Assembly (NCBI GenBank): GCA_965262015.1
Contig: OZ253494.1
Location: forward strand, 1,364,001-1,428,000
Direction: 5' to 3'
DNA from: G965262015 sp965262015
Lineage (GTDB): Bacteria > Spirochaetota > Leptospiria > Turneriellales > CBDBES01
Length of the DNA: 64,000 bases
The notes beneath the pieces were generated by a model. That model did not search any database. It saw nothing but the letters and a program-made list of their open reading frames with translations, and was not told the DNA's origin. A program made the translations under genes and the position numbers. Numbering within the stretch: the stretch's first letter is position 1; the number at the start of each line of letters is the position of its first letter. Below, piece after piece: positions 53,340-62,784 of this stretch.

Positions 53340-53783
53340 TGCCATCCAGTGATGCTCTACTCGCTGGGCGAAGATAAGCATTACCGACAATAGTACTGAG
53401 GATAAAGTAACCAAAGGGCTTGCTAGGATTAAAAGAAACTGGTGTTTCAGCACCCACGACAAGTTATGGATTCGGCACTGCAACTGGAGAAATGGATGGT
53501 GGATATGGTACCTCCATTCCATCAAGCATAGGTAGTGCAGGAACTGCAACGGAGCGTGCTGCTAAGTTGACGTCAAGCGACGTTGATGTATCATCGTGGA
53601 ATGATGTTAGTCAAAACACCAAAGGTGCTTGGAACTTCGGTACCCTTATGCAAATCCCTGCCCTTAAATACGCCGACTATGACGGTACTGGTACTATATT
53701 CTATTGCAACAGTGTTATGTCTACACCTACAACTGGAATTCCTATTCCTAACTGTGGTGAATTCATCCCTGGACAGGCTAGGT
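53340..53783 (+). pseudogene. Non-coding remnant of a second GLUG C-terminus, after copy 1
   Basis: Plus-strand frame (53423-53785) gives LGLKETGVSAPTTSYGFGTA, ERAAKLTSSDVDVSSWNDVS, TKGAWNFGTLMQIPALKYAD and FYCNSVMSTPTTGIPIPNCG then EFIPGQAR-stop. The end parallels the array C-termini (NFGT.MQIPALK), but it has no start or signal. The same stretch is identical after copy 4 (62341-62786), and shortened after copies 2 and 3. It could act as a donor for recombination. Confidence 0.6.
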
Positions 53784-53815
53784 AGAAGGTGGTGAAAGAG
53801 ATCATATCACCTTCT
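53784..53815 (+). terminator. Stem-loop after the copy 1 remnant
   Basis: AGAAGGTGGT / ATCACCTTCT with a 12-nt loop, one G-U pair, directly after the stop. Equivalent structures: 57125-57154, 59915-59944, 62785-62816 and 1303-1334. No T-run follows. Confidence 0.4.
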
Positions 53816-53934
53816 GCTTAAGAATATATCTGCAGGGCTTTAAGGAATTGAGCGTTAGAGCTGAACAGAGCCAAAACAATAGACCTGGCTTAGCTATTAT
53901 TTGCAAAATTTAGATTAGATTTTTATTTTCTTTT

Positions 53935-53964
53935 AACGGTGTTGGTTCTTGTACCAACACCGTT
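53935..53964 (+). repeat. 12-bp-arm palindrome AACGGTGTTGGT, copies after genes 1, 3 and 4
   Basis: AACGGTGTTGGT / ACCAACACCGTT around TCTTGT. Identical arms at 60065-60094 and 62936-62965. Absent after copy 2. No T-run follows on either strand, so it is not a simple terminator. Confidence 0.55.
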
Positions 53965-54006
53965 ATTCATGTTGATTGATCCTGTAAAATCGAGAAATTA
54001 GCATTT

Positions 54007-54222
54007 GCTCTGGACAGAAATAGGCCTGGCTTAGCCTAGTATCTTTATCTCATAAAAGACAGCAGATTTTGATAGATTTATTTTATGAGCTATTTTTCAA
54101 TAGCTCATATTCTCTAATAAATACTTCTGCATATTTTTATTAGTTATTCTCCTTATTTTTCATCTTTTTAAGAAAAACAGCTCATGAATACCTTAAACCG
54201 TCCAGGGTTGAACTAGCCTTTC
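54007..54222 (-). mobile_element. MITE-like IS30 derivative between array genes 1 and 2
   Basis: About 215 bp. CTCTGGACAGAAATAGGCCT at one end and the complement of TCCAGGGTTGAACTAGCCTTTC at the other flank only the first codons of the transposase and TCAATAGCTCATATTC. Very similar copies: 57202-57419, 60136-60351, 63008-63223 and 1378-1613. Confidence 0.7.
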
Positions 54223-54269
54223 AACCAGTTACACAATTCTTGACCATACACATCTACTTAGGTGCATGG

Positions 54270-54302
54270 CTTCTAAATAGGCAGAGTATGCCTATTTAGA
54301 AG
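54270..54302 (+). promoter_or_regulatory. Palindrome before array gene 2 (type B)
   Basis: 14-nt arms (CTTCTAAATAGGCA / TGCCTATTTAGAAG), loop GAGTA. Compared with type A the outer pair is C-G instead of T-A, a compensatory change. The upstream TTGACC at 54240-54245 has no good -10, so type B promoters look weaker than type A. Confidence 0.7.
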
Positions 54303-54310
54303 ATACAAAT

Positions 54311-56830
54311 ATGAAATACATAAAAAATATGAACACTACGTTAATGAATAGCGTCAATTGGCATGCAAGATGGTCATTAGTTATATGTGTTGGTCTTATG
54401 GTATTTATGATCTTTGGCGTATCTTTGTCTACAGGATGTTCTATCACCTTTCCAGGTAGAATAGTCAATCCCCCTCCCCTCCCCGATGTAGATTGCCCTA
54501 CAGGTACGGCTCGCCTTGCAAATACTTCTAAAAAAACTACAGACACCTGCATGCTTGATGCTGATTCCGATGCTCCTGATGTAGATTGCCCTACGGGTAT
54601 GGCTCGCCTTGCAAATGCTTCTAAAAAAACTACAGACACCTGCATGCCCGATACTGATGGTGACGGTACTCCTGATGTAACTTGTCTTATGGGCACCATT
54701 CGTTTGGCAGGTACTTCTATAAATACTATGGACACTTGTGTCCCCGATGATGACGGCGATGGTATTCCTGATTCCATGGATGTAGATGCTGATGGTGATG
54801 GTTTGATAGAGATAAAAACTGCTGAGATGCTAGATAACATGCGCTATGATTTGGCGGGAACAAGCTATAAGACTAAGGCTCAGGACTTAGCGGGTGAAGA
54901 TGGTAATACAGATGGTTGCCCTGCTGTTGTTAGTAGCAGTGGAGATTGTAACGGCTACGAACTAACGGCCGACATTGATCTTTTGAGCTTGCTTGATGCA
55001 AATGGCAATGGGATGATTGATACGACGATGGAGGGCATTGATAAAAATACTGACGGCGATACAACAGATGCAGGTGAGCAAATAACAGTTATTGATATAG
55101 GTACGGGCAAAGACAAAAGTTGGGTGCCCATTGGTACTACTGGCACGGAGAACAGCTTCACAGGCACTTTTGAAGGCAATAACCACACCATCGCTAACCT
55201 TTGGGTGAATATCTCTTCTTCTAGCTCTACTGTTTATGCGGGTTTGTTTGGTCTAGCGGGTGGCCCGAGCATTCGTAATGTGGGGGTTATTTCAGGTTCA
55301 ATTCACGCTTTTTCTTCTGATTCTTCTTCTGAGTCTTATTCAGGCGGTTTGGTGGGTTATTCTGGGAGTACTTTGAGTATTACGAATAGTTATTTTAGCG
55401 GTGGGGGTGGAGTTTCTTCTAATTCTTATTCTAATTCAGGCGGTTTGGTGGGTTATTCTGGGAGTACTTTGACAATAACGAATAGTTATTTTAGCGGTGC
55501 GGGTGGAGTTTCTTCTGCTTCTTCTTCAGGCGGTTTGGTGGGTTATTCTGGGAGTACTTTGAGTATTACGAATAGTTATTTTAGTGGTGTGGGTGGAGTT
55601 TCTGATTCTTCTGCTTTTCGTTCTTCTTCAGGCGGTTTGGTGGGTTATTCTGTGGGGAGTACTTTGAGTATTACGAATAGTTATTTTAGCGGTGGGGGTG
55701 GAGTTTCTTCTTCTACTTCTTCTAGTTCCTCTGAGTCTTATTCAGGCGGTTTGGTGGGTTATTCTAGAAGTACTTTGATAATAACGAATAGTTATTTTAG
55801 CGGTGGGGGTGGAGTTTCTACTTCTTCTGCTTTTCGTTCTTCTTCAGGCGGTTTGGTGGGTTATTCTGAGAGTACTTTGAGTATTATGAATAGTTATTTT
55901 AGCGGTGTGGGTGGAGTTTCTTCTGATTCTTCTTCTTCTAATTCAGGCGGTTTGGTGGGTTATTCTGGGAGTACTTTGAGTATTACGAATAGTTATTTTA
56001 GCGGTGCGGGTGGAGTTTCTTCTGCTTCTTCTTCAGGTGGTTTGGTGGGTTATTCTGGGAGTACTTTGAGTATTACGAATAGTTATTTTAGTGGTGTGGG
56101 TGGAGTTTCTGATTCTTCTGCTTTTCGTTCTTCTTCAGGCGGTTTGGTGGGTTATTCTGGGAGTACTTTGAGTATTACGAATAGTTATTTTAGCGGTGGG
56201 GATGGAGTTTCTTCTAATTCTACTACTTCTTCTTCTAATTCAGGCGGTTTGGTGGGTTATTCTCAGAGTGGGAGTACTTTGATGATTATGAATAGTTATT
56301 TTAGCGGTGGGGGTGGAGTTTCTTCTAATTCTACTACTTCTTCTTCTAATTCAGGCGGTTTGGTGGGTTATTCTGTGGGGAGTACTTTGAGTATTACGAA
56401 TAGTTATTTTAGCGGTGGGGGTGGAGTTTCTTCTAATTCTACTACTTCTTCTTCTAATTCAGGCGGTTTGGTGGGTTATTCTGTGAGTACTGTGAGTACT
56501 TTGACGATTACGAATAGTTATTGGGACAACAGTGTGCCTCAAAGTGTAGATGGCTCTCCCCAAAGTCTGCGGGTCGTGGGTAGCTCTTCGACGAATCCAA
56601 TGGGTGCAACTGGTCTCACCTTAACGCAACTACAAGCTATCACTGTTAGCACTACAAGTGCCCCATCCCCATCTGGTTTGCCACATAGTGCCACTGATAA
56701 TACCAAATCTTGGGACCTAGGCACCGCAAGCCAGCTACCTGCGGTTAAGTTATGCGTTAGCCCCACGGTTAGCAGCACCAACGTTGTAACATGTGCGTCA
56801 TACGGTGCTCTGCTTGCCGGGCAACGATAG
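54311..56830 (+). CDS. GLUG-repeat lipoprotein, array copy 2 (largest)
   Basis: 839 aa. Same signal/lipobox start as copy 1, then a longer linker with three C..G..RLA...DTC units (CPTGTARLANTSKKTTDTC, CPTGMARLANASKKTTDTC, CLMGTIRLAGTSINTMDTC) and DxDxDG repeats. The core uses the KAQDLAGEDGNTDG and GTGKDKSWVPIGTTGTENSF version. Eleven nearly identical GLUG units (SGGLVGYSGSTLSITNSYFS) are separated by Ser-rich spacers. A block of two or three units is duplicated inside the gene. Ends AVKLCVSPTVSSTNVVTCAS. The repeated DNA makes unit loss or gain likely. Confidence 0.85.
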   Translation: MKYIKNMNTTLMNSVNWHARWSLVICVGLMVFMIFGVSLSTGCSITFPGRIVNPPPLPDVDCPTGTARLANTSKKTTDTCMLDADSDAPDVDCPTGMARLANASKKTTDTCMPDTDGDGTPDVTCLMGTIRLAGTSINTMDTCVPDDDGDGIPDSMDVDADGDGLIEIKTAEMLDNMRYDLAGTSYKTKAQDLAGEDGNTDGCPAVVSSSGDCNGYELTADIDLLSLLDANGNGMIDTTMEGIDKNTDGDTTDAGEQITVIDIGTGKDKSWVPIGTTGTENSFTGTFEGNNHTIANLWVNISSSSSTVYAGLFGLAGGPSIRNVGVISGSIHAFSSDSSSESYSGGLVGYSGSTLSITNSYFSGGGGVSSNSYSNSGGLVGYSGSTLTITNSYFSGAGGVSSASSSGGLVGYSGSTLSITNSYFSGVGGVSDSSAFRSSSGGLVGYSVGSTLSITNSYFSGGGGVSSSTSSSSSESYSGGLVGYSRSTLIITNSYFSGGGGVSTSSAFRSSSGGLVGYSESTLSIMNSYFSGVGGVSSDSSSSNSGGLVGYSGSTLSITNSYFSGAGGVSSASSSGGLVGYSGSTLSITNSYFSGVGGVSDSSAFRSSSGGLVGYSGSTLSITNSYFSGGDGVSSNSTTSSSNSGGLVGYSQSGSTLMIMNSYFSGGGGVSSNSTTSSSNSGGLVGYSVGSTLSITNSYFSGGGGVSSNSTTSSSNSGGLVGYSVSTVSTLTITNSYWDNSVPQSVDGSPQSLRVVGSSSTNPMGATGLTLTQLQAITVSTTSAPSPSGLPHSATDNTKSWDLGTASQLPAVKLCVSPTVSSTNVVTCASYGALLAGQR

Positions 56831-57124
56831 ACGACTGCCATCCAGTGATGCTCTACTCACTGGGCAAAGATAAGCATTGCCGACCGATAGTACTGAGTGA
56901 TGCTCTATTCACTGGGCGAAGATAAGCACTGCCGACCGATAGTACTGAGGATAAAGTAACCAAAGGTGCTTGGAATTTTGGCACCCTTATGCAAATCCCT
57001 GCCCTTAAATACGCCGACTATGACGGTACTGGTACTATATTCTATTGCAACAGTGTTATGTCTACACCTACAACTGGAATTCCTATTCCTAACTGTGGTG
57101 AATTCATCCCTGGACAGGGTCGGT
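56831..57124 (+). pseudogene. Shortened C-terminal remnant after copy 2
   Basis: Contains TKGAWNFGTLMQIPALKYAD and FYCNSVMSTPTTGIPIPNCG but lacks the SSWNDVS and TTSYGFGTA part seen after copies 1 and 4. It begins with two 52-bp tandem repeats (56846-56897, 56898-56949). Flanks are otherwise those of copy 3. Confidence 0.55.
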
Positions 57125-57201
57125 AGAAGGTGGTGAAAGAGATCATCACCTCCTGCTTAAGAATATATCTGCAGGGCTTTAAGAAATTAAGCATTAGAGC
57201 T

Positions 57202-57419
57202 GAACAGAGCCAAAACAATAGACCTGGCTTAGCCTAGTATCTTTATCTCATACAGGACAGTAGATTTTGATAGATTGATTTTTTGAGCTATTTTTCAATA
57301 GCTCATATTCTCTAATAAATACTTCTGTATATTTTGATAAGCTGTTCTTCCTGAATCTTATTATTTAAGAAAAACAGCTCATGAATACCTTAAAACATCC
57401 AGGGTTGAACTTGCCTTTC
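57202..57419 (-). mobile_element. MITE-like IS30 derivative between array genes 2 and 3
   Basis: Starts at GAACAGAGCCAAAACAATAG and ends with the complement of AGGGTTGAACTTGCCTTTC. Nearly the same as 54007-54222 but joined directly to the remnant without the 12-bp palindrome. Confidence 0.65.
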
Positions 57420-57437
57420 AACCAGTTACATAATTTC

Positions 57438-57503
57438 TTGACTATACACACCTACATCAGATTTATATTTTTCTAAATAGGCAGAGCATGCCTATTTAGA
57501 AAA
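57438..57503 (+). promoter_or_regulatory. Promoter and palindrome of array gene 3 (type A)
   Basis: TTGACT 57438-57443 and TTTATA 57462-57467, followed by the 15-nt-arm palindrome at 57469-57503. Identical to the copy 1 leader. Confidence 0.6.
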
Positions 57504-57510
57504 TACAAAT

Positions 57511-59655
57511 ATGAAATACATAAAAAATAAGAATACTACGTTAATGAATAGCGTCAATTGGCATCCAAGATGGTCATTAGTTATGTGTGTTGGTCTTATG
57601 GTATTTATGATCTTTGGCGTATCTTTGTCTACAGGATGTTCTATCACCTTTCCAGGTAGAATAGTCAATCCCCCTCCCCTCCCTGATATAGATTGCCCTA
57701 CGGGTATGGCTCGCCTTGCAAATACTTCTAAAAAAATTACAGACACCTGCACGCTTGATGCCGATTCCATTAATACGGATGATGACGGCGATGGTATTCC
57801 TGATTCCATGGATGTAGATGCTGATGGTGATGGTTTGATAGAGATAAAAAATGCCGTGATGCTAGATAACATGCGCCATGATCTATCGGGTACCAGCTAT
57901 AAGACTAAGGCTCAGGACTTAGCGGGTGAAGATGGTAATACAGATGGTTGCCCTGCTGTTGTTAGTGGCAGTGGTGGTTGTAACGGCTACGAACTAACGG
58001 CCGATATTGATCTTTTGAGTTTGCTTGATGCCAACGGTAATGGGATGATCGATACGACGATGGAGGGCATTGATAAAAATGCTGACGGCGATACGACAGA
58101 TGCAGGTGAGCAAATAACAGTTATTGATATAGGTACGGGAAAAGATAAAAGTTGGGTGCCCATTGGTACCGTTGGCACGGGGAAAAGCTTCACAGGCACT
58201 TTTGAAGGCAATAACCACACCATCGCTAACCTTTGGATGAATAGCTCTAATGTCTATACGGGCTTATTTGGTGTAACGGGTGGCACGGTGGCCATTCGCA
58301 ATGTGGGGGTTATTTCAGGTTTAATTCACGTTTCTTCTTCTAATTCTGGTTCAGGCGGTTTGGTGGGTTATTCTGGGAGTGGGAGTACTTTGACAATAAC
58401 GAATAGTTATTTTAGTGGTGCGGGTGGAGTTTCTTCTCCTTATTCTGCTTCTTATTCAGGCGGTTTGGTGGGTTATTCTGGGAGTGGGAGTACTTTGACA
58501 ATAACGAATAGTTATTTTAGTGGTGCGGGTGGAGTTTTTTCTGCTTCTGGTTCAGGCGGTTTGGTGGGTTATTCTGGGAGTACTTTGACAATAACGAATA
58601 GTTATTTTAGCGGTGGGGGTGGAGTTTCTTCTTCTAATTCTTCAGGCGGTTTGGTGGGTGTTTCTGAGAGTACTTTGACAATAACAAATAGTTATTTTAG
58701 CGGTGGGGGTGGAGTTTCTTCTGTTTCTTCTTCTTCTAATTCTTCAGGCGGTTTGGTGGGTTATTCTGGGAGTATGAGTACTTTGATAATAACGAATAGT
58801 TATTTTAGCGGTGGGGGTGGAGTTTCTTCCTCCTCTTCTTCTTATTCTTATTCAGGCGGTTTGGTGGGTTTTTCTGAGAGTACTTTGAGTATTACGAATA
58901 GTTATTTTAGCGGTGGGGGTGGAGTTTCTTCCTCCTCTTCTTCTTATTCTTATTCAGGCGGTTTGGTGGGTTTTTCTGGGAGTACTTTGAGTATTACGAA
59001 TAGTTATTTTAGCGGTGGGGGTGGAGTTTCTTCCTCCTCTTCTTCTTCTGTTGCTACTGCTTCTTCTTCTTCAGGCGGTTTGGTGGGTTTTTCTGGGGGT
59101 ACTTTGAGTATTGCGAATAGTTATTTTAGTGGTGAGGGTGGAGTTTCTACTACTACTTCTTCTTCTTCTTCTTATTCAGGCGGTTTGGTGGGTTATTCTG
59201 GGAGTACTTTGAGTATTACGAATAGTTATTTTAGCGGTGGGGGTGGAGTTTCTTCCTCCTCTTCTTCTTCTTCTCATTCAGGCGGTTTGGTGGGTTCTTC
59301 TCAGAGTGGGAGTACTTTGATGATTATGAATAGTTATTGGAACACAGACGCCCCTCAAAAAATAACTAATGGAATGACTGATCAAAGCCCAAAGCTGGCA
59401 GTGGGTAACTCTTCGACGAATCGAATGGGTACAACTGGTCTCACCTTAACGCAACTACAAGCTATCACTGTTAGTACTACAAGTGCCCCATCCCCATCTG
59501 GTTTGCCACATAGTGCCACTGATAATACCAAAGCTTGGGACCTAGGCACCGCAAGCCAGCTACCTGCGGTTAAGTTATGCGTTAGCCCCACGGTTAGCAG
59601 CACCAACGTTGTAACATGTGCATCATACGGTGCTCTGCTTGCCGGGCAACGATAG
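57511..59655 (+). CDS. GLUG-repeat lipoprotein, array copy 3
   Basis: 714 aa. Shares leader and lipobox with copy 1, a short linker (SINTDDDGDGIPDSMDVD) of its own, and the core of copy 2 (KAQDLAGEDGNTDG, GTGKDKSWVPIGTVGTGKSF). Nine GLUG units with very similar DNA follow; two adjacent ones (SSSSSSYSYSGGLVGFS) are nearly identical. Spacers are serine runs built from TCT/TCC codons, prone to in-frame slippage. Tail as copy 2, with a small insertion (NTDAPQKITNGMTDQSPK). Likely surface-exposed lipoprotein. Confidence 0.85.
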   Translation: MKYIKNKNTTLMNSVNWHPRWSLVMCVGLMVFMIFGVSLSTGCSITFPGRIVNPPPLPDIDCPTGMARLANTSKKITDTCTLDADSINTDDDGDGIPDSMDVDADGDGLIEIKNAVMLDNMRHDLSGTSYKTKAQDLAGEDGNTDGCPAVVSGSGGCNGYELTADIDLLSLLDANGNGMIDTTMEGIDKNADGDTTDAGEQITVIDIGTGKDKSWVPIGTVGTGKSFTGTFEGNNHTIANLWMNSSNVYTGLFGVTGGTVAIRNVGVISGLIHVSSSNSGSGGLVGYSGSGSTLTITNSYFSGAGGVSSPYSASYSGGLVGYSGSGSTLTITNSYFSGAGGVFSASGSGGLVGYSGSTLTITNSYFSGGGGVSSSNSSGGLVGVSESTLTITNSYFSGGGGVSSVSSSSNSSGGLVGYSGSMSTLIITNSYFSGGGGVSSSSSSYSYSGGLVGFSESTLSITNSYFSGGGGVSSSSSSYSYSGGLVGFSGSTLSITNSYFSGGGGVSSSSSSSVATASSSSGGLVGFSGGTLSIANSYFSGEGGVSTTTSSSSSYSGGLVGYSGSTLSITNSYFSGGGGVSSSSSSSSHSGGLVGSSQSGSTLMIMNSYWNTDAPQKITNGMTDQSPKLAVGNSSTNRMGTTGLTLTQLQAITVSTTSAPSPSGLPHSATDNTKAWDLGTASQLPAVKLCVSPTVSSTNVVTCASYGALLAGQR

Positions 59656-59914
59656 ACGACTGCCATCCAGTGATGCTCTACTCACTGGGCAAAGATAAGC
59701 ATTGCCGACCGATAGTACTGAGGATAAAGTAACCAAAGGGCTTGGAGCTTTGTCACTGGTAAAATCCCTGCCCTTAAATACGCCGACTATGCAGACTATG
59801 ACGGTACTGGTACTACATTCTATTGCAACAGTGTTATGTCTACACCTGCAACGGGAATGGGAATGCCCATGCCCATTCCTAACTGTGGTGAATTTATCCC
59901 TGGACAGGGTCGGT
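59656..59914 (+). pseudogene. Shortened C-terminal remnant after copy 3
   Basis: KIPALKYADYADYDGTGTTF, CNSVMSTPATGMGMPMPIPN and CGEFIPGQGR-stop, with GGAATGGGAATGCCCATGCC-type local duplication. The upstream part is shared with copy 2. Followed by a stem-loop (59915-59944) and the 12-bp palindrome (60065-60094). Confidence 0.55.
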
Positions 59915-60135
59915 AGAAGGTGGTGAAAGAGATCATCACCTTCTGCTTAAGAATATATCTGCAGGGCTTTAAGGAATTGAGCGTTAGAGCTGAACAGAGC
60001 CAAGAAAGGTAGACCTGGCTTAGCTATTATTTGCAAAATTTAGATTAGATTTTTATTTTCTTTTAACGGTGTTGGTTCTTGCACCAACACCGTTGTTCAT
60101 GTTGATTGATCTTGTAAAATCAAGAAATTAGCATT

Positions 60136-60351
60136 GGCTCTGGACAGAAATAGACCTGGCCTAACCTCGTATCTTTATCTCATAAAAGACAGCAGATTTT
60201 GGTATATGTATATATGAGCTATTTTTCAATAGCTCATATTCTCTAATAAATACTTCTGCATATTTTTATTAGTTATTCTCCTTATTTTTCATCTTTTTAA
60301 GAAAAACAGCTCATGAATACCTTAAACCGTCCAGGGTTGAACTAGCCTTTC
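60136..60351 (-). mobile_element. MITE-like IS30 derivative between array genes 3 and 4
   Basis: Same ends as 54007-54222 (CTCTGGACAGAAATAGACCT and the complement of CCAGGGTTGAACTAGCCTTT). Internal TATATGAGCTATTTTTCAAT is as in 51220. Confidence 0.65.
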
Positions 60352-60398
60352 AACCAGTTACACAATTCTTGACCATACACATCTACTTAGGTGCATGG

Positions 60399-60431
60399 CT
60401 TCTAAATAGGCAGAGTATGCCTATTTAGAAG
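60399..60431 (+). promoter_or_regulatory. Palindrome before array gene 4 (type B)
   Basis: 14-nt arms, loop GAGTA, identical to the copy 2 leader, including the weak -10 region after TTGACC at 60369-60374. Confidence 0.65.
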
Positions 60432-60439
60432 ATACAAAT

Positions 60440-62335
60440 ATGAAATACATAAAAAATATGAACACTACGTTAATGAATAGCGTCAATTGGCATCCAAGAT
60501 GGTCATTAGTTATGTGTGTTGGTCTTATGGTATTTATGATCTTTGGCGTATCTTTGTCTACAGGATGTTCTATCACCTTTCCAGGTAGAATAGTCAATCC
60601 CCCTCCCCTCCCCGATGTAGATTGCCCTACAGGTACGGCTCGCCTTGCAAATACTTCTAAAAAAACTACAGACACCTGCATGCTTGATGCCGATTCCGAT
60701 GCTCCTGATGTAGATTGCCCTACGGGTATGGCTCGCCTTGCAAATGCTTCTAAAAAAACTACAGACACCTGCATGCCCGATACTGATGGTGACGGTACTC
60801 CTGATGTAACTTGTCTTATGGGCACCATTCGTTTGGCAGGTACTTCTATAAATACTATGGACACTTGTGTCCCCGATGATGACGGCGATGGTATTCCTGA
60901 TTCCATGGATGTAGATGCTGATGGTGATGGTTTGATAGAGATAAAAACTGCTGAGATGCTAGATAACATGCGCTATGATTTGGCGGGAACAAGCTATAAG
61001 ACCTCGGCGACACAAACAACAGGTAATACAGATGGTTGCCCTGCTGTTGGCAGTGGTGGTTGTAACGGCTACGAACTAACGGCCGATATTGATCTTTTGA
61101 GTTTGCTTGATGCCAACGGTAATGGGATGATCGATACGACGATGGAGGGCATTGATAAAAATGCTGACGGCGATACGACAGATGCAGGTGAGCAAATAAC
61201 AGTTATTGATACTACTGCAGATACAAGCTGGATGCCTATTGGTGATAATTCGACAAATGATGACATAACTCGCTTCACAGGCACTTTTGAGGGCAACAAC
61301 CACACCATCGCCAACCTCTGGGTGAATATTTCTTCTTCGGATAACGCCCATGCGGGTTTATTTGGCGTAACGGGTGGAACAACGGTGACCATTCGCAATG
61401 TGAGTGTCATTTCAGGCTCAATTCATTCTTCTGCTACTTCTGCTTCTGGTCAATCTAATGCAGGCGGTTTGGTGGGACTTTCTACTGCTTCTTTAATAAT
61501 AAGTGATTGTACTTTTTCTGGATCGCTTGGGGTCTCTACTTCTAATAATGCTGGCGGTCTAGTGGGTGCGTCTGGTGCTCCTTTAATAATAAGCAATTGT
61601 ACTTTTTTGGGGTCGGGTGATATCTCTTCTTCTAATCAAAGTGGTTCTTCTGCTGGTGGTCTGGTGGGGTGGATTAGTTCTTCTTTGACAATCACTAATT
61701 CCATTTTTTCTGGGTCGGGTGATATCTCTGCTTCTGCTTCTAATGGTTCTACTCATTCTGGCGGTCTGGTGGGGTGGATGAGTTCTTCTTTGACAATCAC
61801 TAATTGCATTTTTTCTGGGTCGGGTGATATCTCTGCTTCTTCTCCTTCTGCTTCTAATAGTTCTATTGTTGGCGGTTTGACTGGTCACGCTTACTCTACC
61901 TCTCCCGTTTCTTGGACAATTACTAATTGCAGTTTCTTTGGCTCTGGTCAAATCTCTTCTATGGGTACTAATAGTTTTACTGTTGGCGGTTTGATTGGAA
62001 CTACTAACAGTTCTTTGACGATAAGAAACAGTTATTGGAACAAAGATGCCATCCAAAGAGTGGGTGGCTCTAACCAAAGCCCCAAGAGGGCGAAGGGTGA
62101 CGCTTCTTCAGATCCATCTGGCACGATTGGCCTCACCTTAGTAGAACTGCAAGCTATTACTGGCATACACCCATCTGGTTTGCCACATAGTGCCACCGAC
62201 AGCACCAAAGCTTGGGACCTAGGCACTGCAAGCCAGCTACCCGCTATTAAGCTGTGTATTCCCACCATCACAAGCGGTGTCACCGATTGGACGATGTGTG
62301 CGTCATACGGTGCTCTGCTTGCTGGGCAACGATAG
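60440..62335 (+). CDS. GLUG-repeat lipoprotein, array copy 4
   Basis: 631 aa. Leader and long N-terminal linker are those of copy 2 (three C..G..RLA units), whereas the core is that of copy 1 (TSATQTTGNTDG, TTADTSWMPIGDNSTNDDIT). Five diversified GLUG units follow (NCTFSGSLGVST, NSIFSGSGDISASASNGS, NCSFFGSGQISS), then NSYWNKDAIQRVGG and a C-terminus close to copy 1 (GIHPSGLPHSATDSTKAWDL...ITSGVTDWTMCASYGALLAG). It is a mosaic of the copy 1 and copy 2 lineages. Confidence 0.85.
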   Translation: MKYIKNMNTTLMNSVNWHPRWSLVMCVGLMVFMIFGVSLSTGCSITFPGRIVNPPPLPDVDCPTGTARLANTSKKTTDTCMLDADSDAPDVDCPTGMARLANASKKTTDTCMPDTDGDGTPDVTCLMGTIRLAGTSINTMDTCVPDDDGDGIPDSMDVDADGDGLIEIKTAEMLDNMRYDLAGTSYKTSATQTTGNTDGCPAVGSGGCNGYELTADIDLLSLLDANGNGMIDTTMEGIDKNADGDTTDAGEQITVIDTTADTSWMPIGDNSTNDDITRFTGTFEGNNHTIANLWVNISSSDNAHAGLFGVTGGTTVTIRNVSVISGSIHSSATSASGQSNAGGLVGLSTASLIISDCTFSGSLGVSTSNNAGGLVGASGAPLIISNCTFLGSGDISSSNQSGSSAGGLVGWISSSLTITNSIFSGSGDISASASNGSTHSGGLVGWMSSSLTITNCIFSGSGDISASSPSASNSSIVGGLTGHAYSTSPVSWTITNCSFFGSGQISSMGTNSFTVGGLIGTTNSSLTIRNSYWNKDAIQRVGGSNQSPKRAKGDASSDPSGTIGLTLVELQAITGIHPSGLPHSATDSTKAWDLGTASQLPAIKLCIPTITSGVTDWTMCASYGALLAGQR

Positions 62336-62340
62336 ACGAC

Positions 62341-62784
62341 TGCCATCCAGTGATGCTCTACTCGCTGGGCGAAGATAAGCATTACCGACAATAGTACTGA
62401 GGATAAAGTAACCAAAGGGCTTGCTAGGATTAAAAGAAACTGGTGTTTCAGCACCCACGACAAGTTATGGATTCGGCACTGCAACTGGAGAAATGGATGG
62501 TGGATATGGTACCTCCATTCCATCAAGCATAGGTAGTGCAGGAACTGCAACGGAGCGTGCTGCTAAGTTGACGTCAAGCGACGTTGATGTATCATCGTGG
62601 AATGATGTTAGTCAAAACACCAAAGGTGCTTGGAACTTCGGTACCCTTATGCAAATCCCTGCCCTTAAATACGCCGACTATGACGGTACTGGTACTATAT
62701 TCTATTGCAACAGTGTTATGTCTACACCTACAACTGGAATTCCTATTCCTAACTGTGGTGAATTCATCCCTGGACAGGCTAGGT
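62341..62784 (+). pseudogene. C-terminal remnant after copy 4, identical to that after copy 1
   Basis: Same sequence as 53340-53783 (LGLKETGVSAPTTSYGFGTA ... EFIPGQAR-stop). Followed by a stem-loop (62785-62816) and the 12-bp palindrome (62936-62965). Confidence 0.6.

Noticed and set aside
53052..53549. Minus-strand ORF across the 3' end of array copy 1, repeated at 62032-62550
   Set aside because: Conservation is explained by duplication of the coding strand; no promoter or family resemblance.
53935..53964. Rho-independent terminator at the AACGGTGTTGGT palindrome
   Set aside because: Good stem but no T-run on either strand; listed as a repeat instead.
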